A DNA stretch of 64,000 bases from Moraxella osloensis (GTDB lineage: Bacteria; Pseudomonadota; Gammaproteobacteria; Pseudomonadales; Moraxellaceae). Of the stretch, positions 26,013 through 34,986 are shown piece after piece. Under the pieces are notes generated by a model. It had not been told where the DNA came from, searched no databases, and saw only the letters and a program-made list of their open reading frames with translations. The translations under genes were made by a program, and so were the position numbers. Positions within the stretch are counted from its first letter, which is position 1, and each line of letters opens with the position of its first letter. The stretch is taken from NCBI RefSeq assembly GCF_001553955.1, contig NZ_CP014234.1, positions 1,798,001 to 1,862,000 of the forward strand. The letters are read 5' to 3'.

Positions 26013-26681
26013 ATGAAAACTTTAAACCAAAAAACAACCCAAAAAACAACCCACAAAACGATGTTGGCAGCCGCGCTTTTTAGCCTTTCAAGTGTGGCAG
26101 TGGCGCATGTCGGTCATGGTTTAACCCATCATGCAGGTGCAAGTTCGGTAGATTTAATGGCTGCTATCACCGCAGGGCTCATGCATCCTATCTCAGGTCT
26201 TGACCACGTGGTGCTTGCAGTTGGCATGGGCATGGTGTTTGCCCGTCAGCAAAAACTGGGTTTAGGCTTATTGGTGACAAGCTTACTGTTAGGCTTTGCT
26301 TTGGTGCAACTATCTCATGTGGCGATTGGCTCATCGATTATTGAAGGTGCGATTTTGCTATCGGTGGTGTTGACAGCGGTCGCAGTTTTGGCGCAGCGCA
26401 CCAAGATAGCACAAGCCAATCAAAAAAGCTTTTCACTTATGATGGCAATGAGCTTATTTGGTTTGACGTTATTTCATGGGATGGCGCATGCCGTGGAGAT
26501 GCCAGTCAGTAGCGTGAGTCAAGGCTTTGGCTTAGGCATGATAACCGCGATGTCCGCCTTGTTTGCTGTGGGTGCAGGGGTGATGAATTGGGTAAAATCA
26601 CAATCCCATGCCCATCCCAAGCTGTCTTGGCTACCTTCAATCATGGCGGCATTGGGCATGGCACTGGTATTGGCTAACTAG
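26013..26681 (+). CDS. ureJ: UreJ/HupE-family nickel permease
   Basis: A 222-aa membrane protein with a signal-like N-terminus and about six hydrophobic segments. The family signature HPISGLDHVVLAVGMGMVFA (about 53-72) and an early His cluster (HVGHGLTHHAG) fit secondary Ni2+ transport. LFHGMAHAVEMP is the second conserved His block. It is the last gene of the urease operon, after an AAGGAGACC ribosome site, and supplies the metal for the enzyme. A strong terminator follows. Confidence 0.88.
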   Translation: MKTLNQKTTQKTTHKTMLAAALFSLSSVAVAHVGHGLTHHAGASSVDLMAAITAGLMHPISGLDHVVLAVGMGMVFARQQKLGLGLLVTSLLLGFALVQLSHVAIGSSIIEGAILLSVVLTAVAVLAQRTKIAQANQKSFSLMMAMSLFGLTLFHGMAHAVEMPVSSVSQGFGLGMITAMSALFAVGAGVMNWVKSQSHAHPKLSWLPSIMAALGMALVLAN

Positions 26682-26712
26682 TGATTAACTAGGGGTTAAC
26701 AACATTTTTGAT

Positions 26713-26744
26713 AAAAAGTGCAAGCTGTCTGGCTTGCACTTTTT
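26713..26744 (+). terminator. Terminator of the urease operon
   Basis: A 13-bp stem (AAAAAGTGCAAGC / GCTTGCACTTTTT) has a TGTCTG loop and ends in a T-run. It lies about 30 bp after the ureJ stop. Confidence 0.88.
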
Positions 26745-26814
26745 TTATGCAACAAATTGGGTAATGTCGCAAAGACACTGACGATAAAGCGTAATTTGGC
26801 GTCAATCAATACTA

Positions 26815-26870
26815 GAGCAATGCTAGGTGAGTGCTAGAGCAATGCCAAATAAATGCTAGATGAATGGTAA
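26815..26870 (+). repeat. 22-bp imperfect tandem repeat upstream of urtA
   Basis: GAGCAATGCTAGGTGAGTGC... (26815-26836), a second copy (26837-26858) and a partial third share the frame GAGCAATG...TGCTA. It is the only structure seen in the 430-bp spacer between the urease terminator and urtA, apart from the promoter near 27060. Confidence 0.5.
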
Positions 26871-27059
26871 TAGTGCAAAAAACCATTGCCATTCATCAGA
26901 TTGGTGAAATCGCTAAGGTTGCCAAAGTTTACCCATTTTTTACCAAGGAGCAGCATTTAGCCAATGGGTGATTATTTAAAATAAATTTTTTTAATCTTAT
27001 TAACTTAAAATTTTGATTTAATTGATAAAATTTTCAAAAATAGCTTTTAACAGGCAGAT

Positions 27060-27075
27060 TGGCACACTAATTGAA
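27060..27075 (+). promoter_or_regulatory. Candidate sigma-54 promoter of urtABCDE
   Basis: TGGCAC, a 5-base spacer (ACTAA) and TTGAA resemble the -24/-12 pattern. The -12 GC is GA, so it is weaker than the copy before ureD. It lies about 100 bp before the urtA ATG. Shared sigma-54 control of uptake and hydrolysis would be logical. Confidence 0.45.
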
Positions 27076-27175
27076 TTGTCACTATAGTCAGTTAAGACAA
27101 CCAGCAACCGATAGCCAAAGCCTATCCGTTACGCCCTACCTTAAAACGGCAATCCATCTATTTTAGGAGTGACAC

Positions 27176-28528
27176 ATGTTAGACAAAAAAACCACCGAGC
27201 TAACCACGACTGAGCGTCAATTAAGCCGTCGTGCATTTGGCAGATCCTTGGTTGCCCTAGCGGTAACGGGCAGTATGATGTTGACAGGTTGTTCAAAACC
27301 GCAATCATCAAGTGACGCCAAACCAGCCAGTGGCACGTCAACCACTGCTGCCACCGGTAGTGCACCTGCCCCTAGCAATGGCGATACCATCAAAGTGGGT
27401 ATCTTGCATTCACTCTCAGGTACTATGGCAATCTCTGAAACATCGCTCAAAAACACCGCATTGATGGCGATTGACGAAATCAATGCCAAAGGTGGGGTGA
27501 TGGGCAAAAAACTTGAGCCTGTGGTTGTTGACCCTGCCTCAGACTGGCCATTGTTCGCCGAAAAAGCGCGCCAGCTACTAACACAAGACAAAGTCGCGGT
27601 TATTTTTGGCTGCTGGACATCGGTTTCTCGTAAGTCTGTGTTGCCTGTGGTTGAAGAATTAAACGGCTTATTGTTCTACCCTGTGCAGTACGAAGGACAA
27701 GAGCAGTCCAAAAACATCTTTTATACCGGCGCCGCGCCCAACCAACAAGCCATTCCTGCGGTCGAGTACTTGATGTCACCAGAAGGCGGCGGTGCCAAAC
27801 GCTTTGTGCTATTGGGTACTGACTATGTGTACCCCCGTACCACCAATAAGATTTTACGGGCGTTCTTAAAGTCTAAAGGCGTGGCAGATAGCGACATTAT
27901 GGAAGAATATACCCCATTTGGCTTTAACAATTACCAAACCATCGTGGGTAATATCAAAAAATTCTCAGCGGGTAAAAAGACCGCCGTTATCTCCACCATC
28001 AATGGCGACTCAAACGTCCCCTTCTACCGTGAGCTTGGTAACCAAGGCATCAAAGCGGCGGATATTCCTGTGATGGCGTTCTCTGTGGGCGAAGAAGAAC
28101 TTCGCGGTATCGACACCACCCCATTAGTCGGACACTTGGCAGCATGGAACTACTTTCAATCGCTCAAAAACCCTGTAAACATCAAGTTTGTGAACGCTTA
28201 TAAAAAATACGCCATTGACCACAAACTGCCAAATGCCGATAAAGTAGTGACCAATGACCCCATGGAAGCCACCTATGTGGGTATCAATATGTGGAAACAA
28301 GCGGTTGAAAAAGCGGGCTCCACCGATGTGGATAAAGTCCGTGCTGCCATGGCAGGTCAAAGCTTTGCCGCGCCATCGGGCTACACGCTAACCATGGATG
28401 CCGAAAATCACCACTTACACAAACCTGTGATGATTGGGCAAATCCGTGCCGATGGTCAGTTTGATGTGGTTTACAAAACCAAAGATACCATTAGAGCTGA
28501 ACCTTGGAGTCCTTATATCCCAAAATAA
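27176..28528 (+). CDS. urtA: Urea ABC transporter substrate-binding lipoprotein UrtA
   Basis: A 450-aa periplasmic binding protein. The N-terminus combines a twin-arginine-like motif (SRRAFGRSLVALAV) with a lipobox (LTGC, Cys38), so it is probably exported by Tat or Sec and anchored by lipid. A Ser/Ala/Thr-rich linker leads to the binding domain, which starts at IKVGILHSLSGTMAISETSL. FGCWTSVSRKSVLPV and LFYPVQYEGQEQSKN are the urea-specific family blocks. The start follows TAGGAGTGA. It captures urea for UrtBCDE. Confidence 0.93.
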   Translation: MLDKKTTELTTTERQLSRRAFGRSLVALAVTGSMMLTGCSKPQSSSDAKPASGTSTTAATGSAPAPSNGDTIKVGILHSLSGTMAISETSLKNTALMAIDEINAKGGVMGKKLEPVVVDPASDWPLFAEKARQLLTQDKVAVIFGCWTSVSRKSVLPVVEELNGLLFYPVQYEGQEQSKNIFYTGAAPNQQAIPAVEYLMSPEGGGAKRFVLLGTDYVYPRTTNKILRAFLKSKGVADSDIMEEYTPFGFNNYQTIVGNIKKFSAGKKTAVISTINGDSNVPFYRELGNQGIKAADIPVMAFSVGEEELRGIDTTPLVGHLAAWNYFQSLKNPVNIKFVNAYKKYAIDHKLPNADKVVTNDPMEATYVGINMWKQAVEKAGSTDVDKVRAAMAGQSFAAPSGYTLTMDAENHHLHKPVMIGQIRADGQFDVVYKTKDTIRAEPWSPYIPK

Positions 28529-28570
28529 GTATCCCAAAATAAGTATCCCAAAATAAGTATCCCAAAATAA
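28516..28570 (+). repeat. Four tandem 14-bp repeats at the urtA 3' end
   Basis: GTATCCCAAAATAA is repeated four times; the first copy contains the urtA stop codon (TAA at 28526-28528) and the others follow directly. The last codons of urtA were thus duplicated into the untranslated region, giving several further stops. Confidence 0.8.
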
Positions 28571-28615
28571 GCCTTTCCAATAAGCTTGAATGAAGTTAAC
28601 AATCGATGTTGTAAC

Positions 28616-28652
28616 AGCCATACCGCGCATCAATACCCCAGCTGGTATGGCT
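28616..28652 (+). terminator. Hairpin with T-run between urtA and urtB
   Basis: AGCCATACC (28616-28624) pairs with GGTATGGCT (28644-28652), followed by TATTTTTTT. A partial terminator here would give more UrtA binding protein than permease, a common arrangement in ABC importer operons. Confidence 0.65.
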
Positions 28653-28771
28653 TATTTTTTTGCCAAAATTTTACGATTTCACCTTTTATTGATTTAAACA
28701 TTGATCCGTCACACCACCAAACAGATGGACTAATCATAAAGACTAATCATACAAACTAAGGAGCGACCATC

Positions 28772-30505
28772 ATGCTCAATGGTAATCATTCTCTCGGGCA
28801 GTTTTTGCAAAAAAGTAAAAAAATTGTGCTCGGCATGTCGCTAGCGACCACGATGGGCATTGCGTTGCCAAGCGTGAGTAATGCACAGGCAAGTACCGCT
28901 TCGGCAACTACGATGCCCAGTGCAGCAGCCACAGCAGCCCCAACTACCGCAGCCACCAGCACGGCAGCCACAAGCACGACAGCCAGCGCAGGCGATGATA
29001 TTCAAAAATTCGTAGCCGCCGATTTTGCAGGGCGTCAAGCCATGCTCAACAACTGGACAGGCACCAGCCAATCCTATGACAAGCTGGTCGAGCTGATTAA
29101 CAAAGACGAGCTGTACCGTGATGATGCCGGTAATGTCTATACCCTAGAAAATACCGACCAACTCTACAGTTATCCTGCGCATACTTTGGTAAGCAATTGG
29201 CCAAGCGACCTAAACCAAGTCACACTCAATAACGCGCTGCGTTCGGCGTTGACCTTAGGGCAAACCAAAGCCAAACTCAAATCCGACGATGCCAGCGAGC
29301 GCCTTAAAGCGGTGGATATCCTAGCCGACAATATCGCCACACTCGATAAAAAAACCGTTGCCGATATTTATGCCAATGAAAAAGACAGTACGGTAAAAGC
29401 AGCATTGGCGCAACTGCAAGCGCGTATGGATTTGCAATCGGGAGATGAGATGACCCAGATTGCGGCATTAAAAACCTTGGCGTCTAGTAACAGTCCCGAC
29501 GTGTTAGCCGATATCGAAGCGATGGCAAAACAAACTAATCATTCACCCGAGCTCAAACAAGCCTTACAAACAACCCAAGACAAAGTCAAATCGCGTATCA
29601 AAGCCAGTGAGTGGGCAGGACACGTGTTTTCTGGCTTAAGCACTGCCAGTATTTTGTTGTTGGCGGCATTGGGACTTGCCATTACTTACGGTCTATTGGG
29701 TGTCATTAACATGGCGCATGGTGAGCTCATTATGATTGGTGCCTATACCACCTATGTGGTGCAAAGTTTTTTTAAAAGCCATTTGGCAGGCTATGTCGAT
29801 TGGTACATCCTTGCCGCGATTCCGCTGGCGTTTTTGGTGAGCGCCGTCATTGGCATGATTATCGAGCGGGTGGTGATACGTCCGCTGTATGGCAGACAGC
29901 TAGAAACCTTGCTTGCCACGTTTGGGGTGAGTTTGATTCTGATGCAGTTAGTTCGCATGATTTTTGGGGCACAAAACGTCGAAGTCTCCAATATTTCATG
30001 GCTAAGCGGTGCTGTCGCCTTGACCCCAAGCTTGATGCTGCCATACAACCGTATTGCCATTATCGGTTTTACTATTATCATATTGTTATTATTGGTGTTT
30101 TTACTCAAATACACCCGCTTTGGTCTGTTTGTACGTGCTGTGACCCAAAACCGGCAAATGGCGCGCGCGGTGGGTATTCGCTCGGCGCGTGTCGATATGT
30201 TGGCGTTTGGGCTTGGCTCTGGCTTGGCAGGTTTGGCAGGCTGTGCTTTGGCGCAAGTGGGCAACGTCAGTCCTGATTTGGGGCAAAACTATATCATCGA
30301 TGCGTTCTTGGTAGTAGTGGTCGGCGGTGTCGGTCAAATTTGGGGGGCAGTACTGGCAGCCCTAGGTCTAGGCGTGAGTGGCACGGTGCTTGAGATTGGC
30401 ATGGGTGCGGTGATTGCCAAAATCATTTTGTTGGTGCTGGTGGTGCTATTTATCCAAAAACGCCCACAAGGTCTATTTGCCCTTAAAGGTCGCTTTGTCG
30501 AGTAA
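28772..30505 (+). CDS. urtB: Urea ABC transporter permease UrtB
   Basis: A 577-aa permease of the LivH type with an N-terminal extension. A signal-like segment and an Ala/Thr repeat (residues about 40-72) are followed by a periplasmic helical region with HEAT-like pairs (KAVDILADNIATLDKKTVAD). About eight membrane helices begin near residue 290 (STASILLLAALGLAITYGLLG, INMAHGELIMIGAYTTYVVQ). The long pre-domain is normal for UrtB. The start follows AAGGAGCGA. Partner of UrtC. Confidence 0.92.
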   Translation: MLNGNHSLGQFLQKSKKIVLGMSLATTMGIALPSVSNAQASTASATTMPSAAATAAPTTAATSTAATSTTASAGDDIQKFVAADFAGRQAMLNNWTGTSQSYDKLVELINKDELYRDDAGNVYTLENTDQLYSYPAHTLVSNWPSDLNQVTLNNALRSALTLGQTKAKLKSDDASERLKAVDILADNIATLDKKTVADIYANEKDSTVKAALAQLQARMDLQSGDEMTQIAALKTLASSNSPDVLADIEAMAKQTNHSPELKQALQTTQDKVKSRIKASEWAGHVFSGLSTASILLLAALGLAITYGLLGVINMAHGELIMIGAYTTYVVQSFFKSHLAGYVDWYILAAIPLAFLVSAVIGMIIERVVIRPLYGRQLETLLATFGVSLILMQLVRMIFGAQNVEVSNISWLSGAVALTPSLMLPYNRIAIIGFTIIILLLLVFLLKYTRFGLFVRAVTQNRQMARAVGIRSARVDMLAFGLGSGLAGLAGCALAQVGNVSPDLGQNYIIDAFLVVVVGGVGQIWGAVLAALGLGVSGTVLEIGMGAVIAKIILLVLVVLFIQKRPQGLFALKGRFVE

Positions 30506-30523
30506 TCATTAGAGAGTGAAAGA

Positions 30524-31663
30524 ATGCGTATTTTACAATTATTTGCAGATAAACCAGTGAGTCGCTTGGCAATTATGGGCTGTTTTGCGGTATTGATGGT
30601 GTTGCCTTGGTTGCACTTGCTGCCTGCCGATTCGGCGCTGCATTTATCCGCTTATTGGGTCACTTTGATTGGCAAAATCATGTGTCTGGCGATGGTAGCT
30701 TTGGCACTGGACTTGGTATGGGGATATGCGGGGATTTTGAGCCTTGGGCATGGCTTGTATTTTGCCCTTGGCGGCTATGCGATGGGTATGTATCTGATGC
30801 GCCAAGCATCAGGCAACAGCTTGCCGGAGTTTATGCGGTTTTTGAGCTGGGATAAAATGCCTTGGTTTTGGGCAGGGACAGACAACTTTGCTTGGGCGAT
30901 GATATTGGTGGTGCTGGTGCCGGCAGTGGTGGCTTTTATATTTGGGTTTTTTGCCTTTCGCTCAAAAATCAAAGACGTGTATTTCTCAATTATCACCCAA
31001 GCCATGGTGTTTGCCGCATCACTGTTATTTTTCCGTAACGAAACTGGGTTTGGCGGTAACAACGGTTTTACCGGGTTTAAAACCATCTTGGGCATGGACA
31101 TTGCTGCTCCCATGACGCGCACCTTGCTATGTTTTGCCACAGCATTGGTGCTGATGCTTGCCTACTTGGGCTTGCGTTATTTGATGCACAAGCCGTATGG
31201 TCGCGTACTGGGCGCCGTGCGTGATAGCGAAAACCGTTTGCAATACCTTGGCTACCGTACCCTTTGGTACAAGCTATCTGCGTGGGTGTTATCGGCGATT
31301 ATCGCAGGGATTGCTGGCGCGTTGTATGTACCACAAGTGGGCATTATCAACCCCAGTGAGATGAACCCTGTCAACTCGATTGAAATGGCGGTCTGGGTTG
31401 CCACAGGTGGACGCGGCACGCTGATTGGGGCGATATTGGGCGCAGGTGTGGTCAATGCGGTGAAAACTTACTTTACCGTGGCGTATCCCGAAGCTTGGCT
31501 ATTGATTTTGGGCGGCTTGTTTGTGGTCGTCACCTTGTTTTTACCCAAAGGCATTATTGGTCTATTGGACAACATCACGCATGGCAAAAAAACGGCCAAG
31601 CCAAGCGTAAAAAATATGGAAACAAACATTGAAACAAACATGGAAGCAAAAAAAGAATCTTAG
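30524..31663 (+). CDS. urtC: Urea ABC transporter permease UrtC
   Basis: A 379-aa LivM-type permease with about ten hydrophobic helices. YAGILSLGHGLYFALGGYAM is the conserved block after the second helix, and AVRDSENRLQYLGY is the cytoplasmic EAA-like loop that contacts the ATPase. It starts 18 bp after urtB. The C-terminus carries a short polar repeat (METNIETNMEAKKES) of no evident function. Confidence 0.92.
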   Translation: MRILQLFADKPVSRLAIMGCFAVLMVLPWLHLLPADSALHLSAYWVTLIGKIMCLAMVALALDLVWGYAGILSLGHGLYFALGGYAMGMYLMRQASGNSLPEFMRFLSWDKMPWFWAGTDNFAWAMILVVLVPAVVAFIFGFFAFRSKIKDVYFSIITQAMVFAASLLFFRNETGFGGNNGFTGFKTILGMDIAAPMTRTLLCFATALVLMLAYLGLRYLMHKPYGRVLGAVRDSENRLQYLGYRTLWYKLSAWVLSAIIAGIAGALYVPQVGIINPSEMNPVNSIEMAVWVATGGRGTLIGAILGAGVVNAVKTYFTVAYPEAWLLILGGLFVVVTLFLPKGIIGLLDNITHGKKTAKPSVKNMETNIETNMEAKKES

Positions 31664-31773
31664 GCGGCATGGGCTTCAGGGGCGGCACGCCTGCAACCCA
31701 GTAGTTAGTTTGATGATACCCGATGACTAATACCCCATAAACACCCCATTAATAACACATCAAAGAGTCTGTT

Positions 31774-32592
31774 ATGAATACAAACGATAATAATATCAAT
31801 GACTTTGCTGAGAGTAACTACGGACGGCTAAAGTCACCAGAAGCGGATTTTAGCAAAGGCATTGCCCTATATATGGAAGATGTCAGCGTGTGGTTTGATA
31901 AATTCCGCGCCTTAAACAACTTATCCTTGTACATCAAAGAAGGCGAGCTGCGTTGTATCATCGGACCTAATGGTGCGGGTAAAACCACGCTAATGGACGT
32001 GATTACCGGCAAAACTCGCCCCACTAAAGGGTCAGTGTATTTTGGACAAACCCACAATCTTGCCAGCATGACCACTGAGCAAATTGCCGAAGCTGGCATT
32101 GGGCGAAAATTTCAAAAACCCACGGTGTTTGAAAATTTTACCGTCATGGAGAACTTACTGCTTGCCGCACCCAAAGACAAGCGGGTCAAAAAAAGCCTGT
32201 TTAGCAAGCTTGACCCAGATGCCCAAAATGCCCTTGACCAGACTTTAGCCACGATTCGCTTGGGTGAGTTTGTCAATAAACCTGCAGGATTGTTGTCGCA
32301 CGGGCAAAAACAATGGCTGGAGATTGGGATGCTACTGATGCAGCGCCCCAAGCTGATTTTGCTCGATGAGCCAGTGGCAGGCATGACCGATGCCGAAACC
32401 GAACGCACCGCCGAGCTATGTTTGGAGCTCAAAAAAGACCATACCTTGGTGGTGGTTGAGCATGACATGAGCTTTATTGACACCATCAGTGAGCAAGTGA
32501 CGGTATTGGCGCAAGGGGCGATTTTGGCACAAGGGACGCTTGCCGAAGTACAAGCCAACGACGATGTCATCGAAAAATATCTAGGGCGATAG
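31774..32592 (+). CDS. urtD: Urea ABC transporter ATPase UrtD
   Basis: A 272-aa LivG-type ATPase: GPNGAGKTTLMDVITG (Walker A), LLSHGQKQWLEIGMLL (signature variant with SHGQ), LILLDEPVAGM (Walker B) and VVVEHDMSFI (switch His). The SHGQ signature is usual for UrtD. It starts 110 bp after urtC and is followed by urtE after 9 bp. It powers urea uptake as a heterodimer with UrtE. Confidence 0.93.
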   Translation: MNTNDNNINDFAESNYGRLKSPEADFSKGIALYMEDVSVWFDKFRALNNLSLYIKEGELRCIIGPNGAGKTTLMDVITGKTRPTKGSVYFGQTHNLASMTTEQIAEAGIGRKFQKPTVFENFTVMENLLLAAPKDKRVKKSLFSKLDPDAQNALDQTLATIRLGEFVNKPAGLLSHGQKQWLEIGMLLMQRPKLILLDEPVAGMTDAETERTAELCLELKKDHTLVVVEHDMSFIDTISEQVTVLAQGAILAQGTLAEVQANDDVIEKYLGR

Positions 32593-32601
32593 GGGATAGC
32601 G

Positions 32602-33300
32602 ATGTTAGAAGTAAACACAATCAATCAATATTATGGCGGTAGTCATATTTTGCGCGATGTCAGTTTGACCGCGCCTGTGGGTGAGTGTTCTGTGGTACTC
32701 GGTCGCAATGGCGTGGGTAAAACCACACTGTTAAAGTGCCTGATGGGGGTTTTACCGATTAAATCGGGTCAAATTTTGCTAGATGGCAAGGACATCAGCA
32801 AATTATCGCCCGAAAACCGTGTGCGCGCAGGCATGGCGTATGTGCCACAAGGGCGAGATATTTTCTCAACCTTAACCGTAGAAGAAAATATCTTGATTGG
32901 CATGGCAAAGTTTAAAGGCAGCAAAGCCAAAAAAGTCCCAAGCCATTTGTACGAGATTTTTCCCGTGCTCAATGAGATGAGCCAGCGCCGCGGCGGTGAC
33001 TTGTCAGGCGGTCAACAACAACAATTAGCGATAGCCAGGGCATTGGCATCTGAGCCACAGGTGCTGATTTTGGACGAGCCGACTGAAGGGATTCAGCCAT
33101 CGATTATCAAAGATATCGGGCGGGTGATTCGTCGCTTGGCTAACCAAGGCGATATGGCGATTATTTTGGTCGAGCAGTTTTATGACTTTGCTGAAGAACT
33201 TGCCGACAACTATACGGTAATGGCACGGGGGCAAGTCATCGCCCAAGGCAAGGGCAGTGATATGCCAGAAAAAGGCATCAGGGAGTTAGTGGCAATTTAG
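32602..33300 (+). CDS. urtE: Urea ABC transporter ATPase UrtE
   Basis: A 232-aa LivF-type ATPase: LGRNGVGKTTLLKCL (Walker A), DLSGGQQQQLAIARAL (signature), LILDEPTEGIQPSI (Walker B) and ILVEQFYDFAEEL. NQYYGGSHILRDVSL is typical of UrtE. It is the final gene of the urea importer operon and is followed by a terminator. Confidence 0.94.
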   Translation: MLEVNTINQYYGGSHILRDVSLTAPVGECSVVLGRNGVGKTTLLKCLMGVLPIKSGQILLDGKDISKLSPENRVRAGMAYVPQGRDIFSTLTVEENILIGMAKFKGSKAKKVPSHLYEIFPVLNEMSQRRGGDLSGGQQQQLAIARALASEPQVLILDEPTEGIQPSIIKDIGRVIRRLANQGDMAIILVEQFYDFAEELADNYTVMARGQVIAQGKGSDMPEKGIRELVAI

Positions 33301-33327
33301 TAAATAGCCAACGATGCGAGTGTTAGC

Positions 33328-33358
33328 TTTTAGCCAGATGGCTGTCATCTGGCTAAAA
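33328..33358 (+). terminator. Terminator of the urt operon
   Basis: A perfect 13-bp stem TTTTAGCCAGATG / CATCTGGCTAAAA with a GCTGT loop, 28 bp after the urtE stop. The A-run on its left side would also allow some termination of minus-strand transcripts. Confidence 0.75.
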
Positions 33359-33430
33359 ATTTGCTGATAAAAATTGATTGATTAAAAAGTGTGATTACGC
33401 TGCATTAACCTTCACATTACTTTGGACTAA

Positions 33431-34846
33431 TCACTTTGGACTCGTCATGGCTTCAGGTTTGACCCACTCATCAAATTGGGTGTCAGTCAATAAACCTAAC
33501 TCAACGGCAACTTGTTTTAAGGTTTTATTTTCTTTATAAGCAGTTTTGGCAATTTTTGCTGCATTTTCATAGCCGACATGGCGATTGAGCGCGGTGACTA
33601 ACATCAATGAGTTGTGCAAGAAATAATCAATTTTTTCTGTCACAGGCTCGATGCCTACCGCGCAATGGTCATTGAAGCTGTCACAAGTATCGGCCAGTAA
33701 GCGAATCGATTGCAGTAGGTTGTAGCCAATGACTGGCATAAACACATTGAGTTCAAAATTACCCGACGCGCCCGCCATATTGATGGTGACATCGTTACCC
33801 ATCACTTGCGCGACGACCATCGTCATGGCTTCAGACTGGGTCGGATTGACTTTACCTGGCATGATGGATGAGCCTGGCTCATTTTCAGGGATTTTAAGCT
33901 CGCCAATCCCACATCTAGGACCTGAAGCCAACCAGCGCACATCATTGGCAATTTTATTAAGGCTTGCCGCCAAGGTTTTTAGGGCACCTGAGGCAAAAAC
34001 TTCAGCGTCTCTGGCCGCTAACGCTTCAAATTTATTGGGCGCGGTGACAAACGGAATTTGTGTTAAATCCGCTAAGGTCTGTGCGACAGTCTGCGCATAG
34101 TCAGGATGCGCATTGAGTCCTGTACCGACTGCAGTACCGCCTAAAGGCAGTTCATACAGACCTTGTAGCGCGGCATCTAGACGAATGAGCGCATGATCTA
34201 ACTGACTGACATAGCCGCTAAACTCTTGTCCTAGCGTCAAAGGGGTGGCGTCTTGCAAATGGGTACGTCCGATTTTTACAATGCTAGCAAACTGCTCAGC
34301 TTTGCTTGCTAAGGTGTCACGCAGTTTTTGCACCGCAGGGATAAGCAGATAGACAATCTGACGCGCCGCCGCTACTCGAATCGCGGTGGGAAAGCTGTCA
34401 TTGGTAGATTGGGCATGATTGACATCGTCATTGGGATGAATCGGCTGATAACTACCTTTGCCTTGACCGACAAGTTCATTGGCGCGGTTGGCAATCACTT
34501 CATTCATATTCATGTTTGACTGGGTGCCAGAGCCTGTCTGCCAAACTACTAAAGGAAATTGGTCACGCAGTGCCCCGTTGATGATTTCATCGGCGGCCTG
34601 CACGATAAGGTCACGTTTATCATCACTGATACGCCCTAATTTGGCATTGGTGATGGCGGCGGCTTTTTTGACCAGTGCCATGGCTTCAATCAGCGGCTGT
34701 GGTAAGGTTTCGCCACCGATTTTAAAGTTATTGCGGCTACGCTCGGTTTGCGCGCCCCAGTAGGCATCTATAGGGACGTTGACAGCGCCCATGGTGTCTT
34801 TTTCGCTGCGAAATTGCTGGGTATCGGTTTGGTTGTCGGTTGTCAT
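33431..34846 (-). CDS. fumC: Fumarate hydratase class II
   Basis: A 471-aa iron-independent fumarase that interconverts fumarate and malate in the TCA cycle. The start at 34846 ([11 protein letters not shown]) follows AAGAGAAC; an upstream in-frame ATG would add 15 unconserved residues. Signature [17 protein letters not shown] lies in the catalytic loop, and [15 protein letters not shown] [16 protein letters not shown] and [16 protein letters not shown] are the other conserved superfamily blocks. It is transcribed toward the urt operon and separated from it by the shared terminator. Confidence 0.95.
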   Translation of the reverse strand: MTTDNQTDTQQFRSEKDTMGAVNVPIDAYWGAQTERSRNNFKIGGETLPQPLIEAMALVKKAAAITNAKLGRISDDKRDLIVQAADEIINGALRDQFPLVVWQTGSGTQSNMNMNEVIANRANELVGQGKGSYQPIHPNDDVNHAQSTNDSFPTAIRVAAARQIVYLLIPAVQKLRDTLASKAEQFASIVKIGRTHLQDATPLTLGQEFSGYVSQLDHALIRLDAALQGLYELPLGGTAVGTGLNAHPDYAQTVAQTLADLTQIPFVTAPNKFEALAARDAEVFASGALKTLAASLNKIANDVRWLASGPRCGIGELKIPENEPGSSIMPGKVNPTQSEAMTMVVAQVMGNDVTINMAGASGNFELNVFMPVIGYNLLQSIRLLADTCDSFNDHCAVGIEPVTEKIDYFLHNSLMLVTALNRHVGYENAAKIAKTAYKENKTLKQVAVELGLLTDTQFDEWVKPEAMTSPK

Positions 34847-34911
34847 TATTGTTCTCTTTTTTAGTGAATTTTTTGATTCTGTCATTATCAAAGCGGCTGG
34901 TTATCGCCACC

Positions 34912-34959
34912 TATGCACCAAAGCACATATGCCCCAAAGCACATATGCCCCAAAGTACA
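34912..34959 (+). repeat. 16-bp tandem repeat upstream of fumC
   Basis: Three consecutive copies of a 16-base unit close to TATGCCCCAAAGCACA (starts 34912, 34928, 34944; the first and third have one change each). It lies 66-113 bp upstream of the fumC start, between the gene and the TnpB element, where it could affect promoter spacing. Confidence 0.75.
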
Positions 34960-34986
34960 AGGTAAAGTTTAACAGAGTTATTGACC

